Positions 61,501 to 64,000 of a stretch of 64,000 bases of DNA are shown one piece after another. Source of the DNA: Lentzea albidocapillata. Lineage in GTDB: Bacteria > Actinomycetota > Actinomycetes > Mycobacteriales > Pseudonocardiaceae. Location: assembly GCF_000719115.1 (NCBI RefSeq), contig NZ_JOEA01000019.1, positions 65,820-129,819 of the forward strand. Reading direction: 5' to 3'. The notes below the pieces were generated by a model that was not told the origin of the DNA, made no database searches, and saw only the letters and a list, made by a program, of their open reading frames with translations. Position 1 is the first letter of the stretch; each line of letters opens with the position of its first letter. Made by a program: the position numbers and the translations under genes.

Positions 61501-62560
61501 ACTCCGGGAGCAACAGTGGTGCTGCCGGCCCGATGAGACCGTAGAAGCGGAAGAACGCGGCCACTGCGTGGTACTCGATCCCCGCGAATCCGTCGTGGAT
61601 CACCGAGCATGAGGCAGATCGAACAGGCTCAGGAACGCACGCTTCAAGAGCGACGGTACGAACGCTCAGGACGACGCCGATCGACTCGAAACGGCCCACG
61701 CGCTCCAGGACGCTAGCCAGATGTGCAGGCCAGATCAGCCTGCCTTCCCCTTCGTTGAGCGCGTCGACCATCAGCAGCGCCCGGCGCCCGGATGCCTTCG
61801 CGCGAGCGCTCAGGGCTGTCAAGAACTGCTCAGCGGTGCCGGGCCAGTCCAGCTGCGCCAGGATCTGAGACCAGGGCTCGCTTGGATTCAAGAGCGTGTG
61901 CCCGAGTACCAGCACAGCGGGTTGATCTTCGTCCAGTGCTGTCGAGAGCGTCTCTGCCAGTAGGTGGCTCTTGCCTCGGCCTGCTTCGCCGCTGATCACG
62001 AGAACACTGTTGTTCCACGCAGCGGGTACGTCTCCGTCAATCCACTCGGTTGCGCGTTGCAATTCCGACCAGCAGTCATCGAGCGCTTCGCGTACCTTGT
62101 CAGAACGATCGTCTCTTGTGGACAGATCAAGAGCGGTCGACAGCTCTTCGATGACTGTCAAAACCTGCTCACACCGCTCGCGCCACTGGGTAATTGGCAA
62201 GACACCGTCGACGGCTACGGCGTCTACGTCCGTGCGCAAGCTAGCGAGCTCTAGCCCGGCTGCGTGGATCCTGCCTGCTTCCAACGAGAGGCTATGGGCA
62301 AAGGCAAGATGACTCTGTGCTCGACGGACGTAGCTGCGAAGCGGAGACAATGAGGATGCGCGGCGAGCGAAGCCGCTCGTCACACGACCCAACGGCACAT
62401 TGACATTGAGCGCACGTCGGTAACGCGGCTCCAGCAGACGCAGAGCCTCCTCTGTACGTGTCTTGAACCACTCAGATGTGAGCTCTGGTAGCGGTGCGCC
62501 CTGGTAGATCGACAGCGATCCCAATACACCGATAGCTGGCCCCGAACCTGTGGAGTTCAC
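58523..62560 (-). CDS. Avs-like STAND NTPase (putative antiphage sensor)
   Basis: A 1345-residue protein. A helical N-terminal region (about 1-185) precedes a NACHT/STAND NTPase: Walker A VISGEAGRGKSHLL (191-198), Walker B LLMVDALNEGEG (262-270) and a sensor Arg in VVLSVRT. About 1000 residues of helical-repeat and C-terminal sensor sequence follow. KRERIGKKYQWQSWHEALAR near residue 960, by memory, is found in Avs/AVAST-type antiphage proteins. The N-terminus NSTGSGPAIGVLG resembles a motif in the upstream membrane protein. GTG 62560 has no clear ribosome site and the frame is open further upstream, so the start is uncertain. Confidence 0.75.
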   Translation of the reverse strand: MNSTGSGPAIGVLGSLSIYQGAPLPELTSEWFKTRTEEALRLLEPRYRRALNVNVPLGRVTSGFARRASSLSPLRSYVRRAQSHLAFAHSLSLEAGRIHAAGLELASLRTDVDAVAVDGVLPITQWRERCEQVLTVIEELSTALDLSTRDDRSDKVREALDDCWSELQRATEWIDGDVPAAWNNSVLVISGEAGRGKSHLLAETLSTALDEDQPAVLVLGHTLLNPSEPWSQILAQLDWPGTAEQFLTALSARAKASGRRALLMVDALNEGEGRLIWPAHLASVLERVGRFESIGVVLSVRTVALEACVPEPVRSASCSVIHDGFAGIEYHAVAAFFRFYGLIGPAAPLLLPEFREPLFLDLYCRTAQLQPALLTATAPSLPGVITRYLAAMDQLVRARLDVDPVDPVVFKACMALARSMREAGQRWLSRDEAKQVTQQVLTTAGGHSKSLFAALISERIIIEDVVRGSGSSHELVPVVRFAYERLADHLIAQGLLDEARGRDSFDIEALGQIVSTLSAGESTIDALAVLLPQQAGLELTALASYASPEVGPRLPERVLQSLLLRDKDAITDAAVELMEETLLGEVRPAADRAARVAIALACSPGHRLDHHWLTTTLTALPMYRRDMTWTAATAGRPRRPTPYGQLLRWVEVEDDQLLGRVSPDSALAVASTLMWAFTSSDRFLRDQATRRLIKLSVFHPYVLTSLLQSAIAVDDVYVLERVCAVAYGVALRGLPDDQLQSVATALLDTVFGDGDPPVHILLRDYARNTVRLAHQRKVVSDVQWCAASGPWSSPWPGRDVPSTQDLEAAYPLFDDDRTGREGSLWASIHLSVLEDGDFARYVIGTDHPYSFPFNTRLLDGRVTSIPDSPDPAQAAAEPEQTSMVDRLIDALPATHPLHAQLTDLVAYAESLDSQEKKQPRLDDASFDTDLVCRFVFVGVVERGWTPERFGKIDQELDGSRSNGRSSHKRERIGKKYQWQSWHEALARLADTYHLRREAQDQPTFTHAAQIPFARDLDPSHLLAGNPEDASNPHSDEQTTDWWLPLPTPSAPDLSTLDSQCAWVADQSALLDTTGIIFLPGHLVARTPAGKALAITDDSDWILLHGTVAWYWDLYGRTKGLASGRWADHGVVHRSVLIKQSDVATALQVPPKRYQPHTYSQDFTDGPFLGEFPDQPAFADLVEEREDRGGWTTDSGVNASVLLAADRYVWEGSIYDCSLHHTVSVTLPSARVLDLMAPGARPQDGAVYDENNQVIAFAPDVYDHGDAALIVRADIFHGALRSTGLALGRVIFQERRSGISGQRDPFPGMITRTSLHIHLPDDAGWNHAGSASHDEIIPPRRTSGST

Positions 62561-62631
62561 GCCGCCGTTGATCGTGACTGATTCAGCGGCCTGGGAGAGA
62601 GCGGGGGAGGACGTAGCCGACGCAGGCTTCC

Positions 62632-63063
62632 CTACTCCTGCGTCGGCCGGGAAGGGTCCGGAGTTCCCGTCGGCCCGGCCGGAGCCGGCGTGATGTTGAA
62701 GCCATCGCCCGTGACTGCCCCGATCACGATGCCCGACCCTGTGCCGTGGACGCCTTGCTCGATGATCACTCCGCGATCACCGGCCGAGCGGTCGCCGGTC
62801 GATGGCTCAACTGGAGCTTCGTCTGAGGCAGATCGCTCTGCTGCCTCCCCCGAAGCTGGCCTTGCCCACGTCCACCGCGCCAAGAACACCGCTCCAGGCA
62901 CGAGAACAACGACGATCGCTGCGAGCCAGCCCAACCCTTCCACCACGTTCCGCACCGGATGCTGGTCTTTTGGCAGCCACACCAACAGTCCGAACCGGGC
63001 TGTGATGAACGCTATGGCGGCGACACCAGCCACGATCAGACCCACCCGCCGCACGCGGTCCAT
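62632..63063 (-). CDS. Two-TM membrane protein with C-terminal Gly-rich (amyloid-like) motif
   Basis: A 143-residue protein starting ATG 63063 (GTG 63087 possible) with AGAGG upstream. Two membrane helices lie at about 7-30 (VGLIVAGVAAIAFITARFGL) and 40-64 (VEGLGWLAAIVVVLVPGAVF); a low-complexity acidic linker follows, then GVIIEQGVHGTGSGIVIGAV (98-117), then TGDGFNI. This motif resembles the N-terminus of the STAND protein encoded 72 bases downstream. By analogy with bacterial amyloid signalling motifs (BASS), the membrane protein may be the death effector gated by the sensor. No close family is recognised. Confidence 0.65.
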   Translation of the reverse strand: MDRVRRVGLIVAGVAAIAFITARFGLLVWLPKDQHPVRNVVEGLGWLAAIVVVLVPGAVFLARWTWARPASGEAAERSASDEAPVEPSTGDRSAGDRGVIIEQGVHGTGSGIVIGAVTGDGFNITPAPAGPTGTPDPSRPTQE

Positions 63064-63288
63064 GGCCACCTCTCGTTCTACCTGCACAGGAGTTTTCGCA
63101 GTATCTCGCTTCGCTCCGTGCTTGCGTTACTCGTCGCAACGCGCAGTCCACCGCCACCGCTACTGGACACTAGCAATTGCCAGCTGGAGTGCCAGGCCGA
63201 GGAGTCGGGCAAGATGGGTCTGCTGCACGGTTAGGTGACATCTTGACCTGCCCTACTGGATGGGTTCCAGAGTTGGTGGCTAACTGGC

Positions 63289-64000
63289 GTGATCCGGGAG
63301 GTGCACGTCGCCTCGCGCGGCACCTACGGCCATCGACGGGTGCACGCCGAACTCACTCTCGGCATGGGCATCACCGTCTGCGAGCGAACCGTATGGCTAC
63401 TGATGAACCAGGCCGGCATCCACGGACTTCCCGGTTCAGCACGAGTCAAACAGCTCCGCGGCGTCGCCACCGCCGGCGACCTGGTGAACCGCAAGTTCCA
63501 TCGACTGAAACCGAACGAACTGTGGGTCACCGACATCACCCAGCACAGGACAAGGGAAGGATGGCTTTACTGCGCCGCAGTCCTCGATGCGTTCAGCCGT
63601 CGGATCGTGGGCTGGTCTATCGACTCCAAACAGGACTCAACCCTGGTCGTCAACGCACTCGACATGGCCATCCGCAACCGGCGCCCCGAGCCCGGCGGCA
63701 TCGTCCACGCCGATCACGGAACCCAGTTCACCTCCTGGGTCTTCGGCGAAAAGATCCGCTCAGCCGGCCTCCTGCCATCCTTCGGAACCATAGGCGACGG
63801 CCTCGACAACGCGATGATGGAATCCTTCTGGTCATCGATGCAGATCGAGCTACTGAACCGCCAACGATGGAAGACCCGCCTGGAGCTGGCCAACGCGATC
63901 TTCGACTACATCGAGATCTTCCATAACCGCCGCCGACGGCACTCCGCCCTCGGCTACCTCACCCCAATCGAGTACGAACCTCGAACAAGCCCCGGCGTCC
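63289..64000 (+). CDS. IS3-family transposase OrfB, 5'-truncated, runs off window
   Basis: An open frame from GTG 63289 to the window end (237 codons, no stop). VASRGTYGHRRVHAELTLGM opens it; the DDE residues are in LWVTDITQHRT, GIVHADHGTQFTS and NAMMESFWSSMQIELLN, and NRRRRHSALGYLTPIEYE marks the usual C-terminus, so only a few residues are outside. The N-terminal 60-70 residues and any OrfA are absent upstream: at 63,177-63,288 the frame is unrelated. The insertion sequence was therefore truncated on its left side or its left part was replaced. Confidence 0.8.
   Translation, partial: MIREVHVASRGTYGHRRVHAELTLGMGITVCERTVWLLMNQAGIHGLPGSARVKQLRGVATAGDLVNRKFHRLKPNELWVTDITQHRTREGWLYCAAVLDAFSRRIVGWSIDSKQDSTLVVNALDMAIRNRRPEPGGIVHADHGTQFTSWVFGEKIRSAGLLPSFGTIGDGLDNAMMESFWSSMQIELLNRQRWKTRLELANAIFDYIEIFHNRRRRHSALGYLTPIEYEPRTSPGV

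Noticed and set aside
63177..63926. Plus-strand frame over the transposase reading MPAGVPGRGV
   Set aside because: Wrong frame: Arg/Pro/His-rich without motifs, while the GTG 63289 frame has all DDE residues.
54611..64000. Second copy of the tRNA-Pro 3' end as attR
   Set aside because: Read by eye on both strands; no match to the T-arm and acceptor segment was found within the window.

Overview
The window is 64 kb of very GC-rich, densely coded DNA with frequent GTG starts, ATGA/GTGA overlaps, PucR, IclR and TetR regulators, SecA2, LCP and KhtTU-type genes. This points to a filamentous actinomycete, most likely of the Pseudonocardiales (a Lentzea/Saccharothrix-like background is my guess from gene content and cannot be proved here). 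There is no gene-free stretch longer than about 300 bases.

Layout. 1-8.4 kb: housekeeping and accessory singletons (AAC(3)-I-like acetyltransferase, DUF2252, ornithine aminotransferase, PPK2, Tat-exported lactonase, SGNH hydrolase, HipA-like kinase with DUF3037, LCP cell-wall ligase, a 35-codon small gene). 8.6-12.2 kb: hydroxybutyrate-type dehydrogenase, MHS permease and GAF/PucR regulator in one coupled run. 12.2-22.6 kb: a choline/glycine-betaine catabolic locus. Its genes are an APC permease, a GMC choline dehydrogenase, a betaine-aldehyde dehydrogenase, a ferredoxin reductase, an IclR regulator, a folate-linked dimethylglycine oxidase and a sarcosine oxidase. The Rieske oxygenase needed for betaine to dimethylglycine survives only as two fragments: an internally deleted ferredoxin and the last ~50 codons of an alpha subunit. 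22.6-25.2 kb: SecA2. 25.2-42.4 kb: acyl-CoA metabolism. A single-chain acyl-CoA carboxylase, an MHS permease, acyl-CoA dehydrogenase, thiolase, SDRs and a MaoC hydratase are linked by four copies of one TetR-type palindrome, CTAAGCGNNCGCTTAG, three of them in front of catabolic units. An operon of a binding-protein-like protein, a VWA lipoprotein and a membrane protein lies inside this region. 42.4-54.4 kb: quinone oxidoreductase, a cytosolic subtilase with a small coupled partner, a KhtTU-type antiporter, DUF1015, STAS, chorismate mutase, the cmk-plsC-der operon, and a LuxR-type two-component system whose kinase appears frameshifted.

54.5-64 kb: an integrated element starting at a tRNA-Pro(GGG) gene, with a tyrosine integrase, SpdB2-like (DUF2637) and HTH genes, a minus-strand run of three small genes, a DUF5677 protein, a 1345-residue STAND NTPase and a two-TM membrane protein, ending in a truncated IS3 transposase. 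The STAND protein looks like an Avs-type antiphage sensor. Its N-terminus and the C-terminus of the adjacent membrane protein share a glycine-rich motif, the arrangement expected for amyloid-motif (BASS-like) signalling between an NLR-type sensor and a membrane-acting effector. This is the best candidate in the window for a little-described system.
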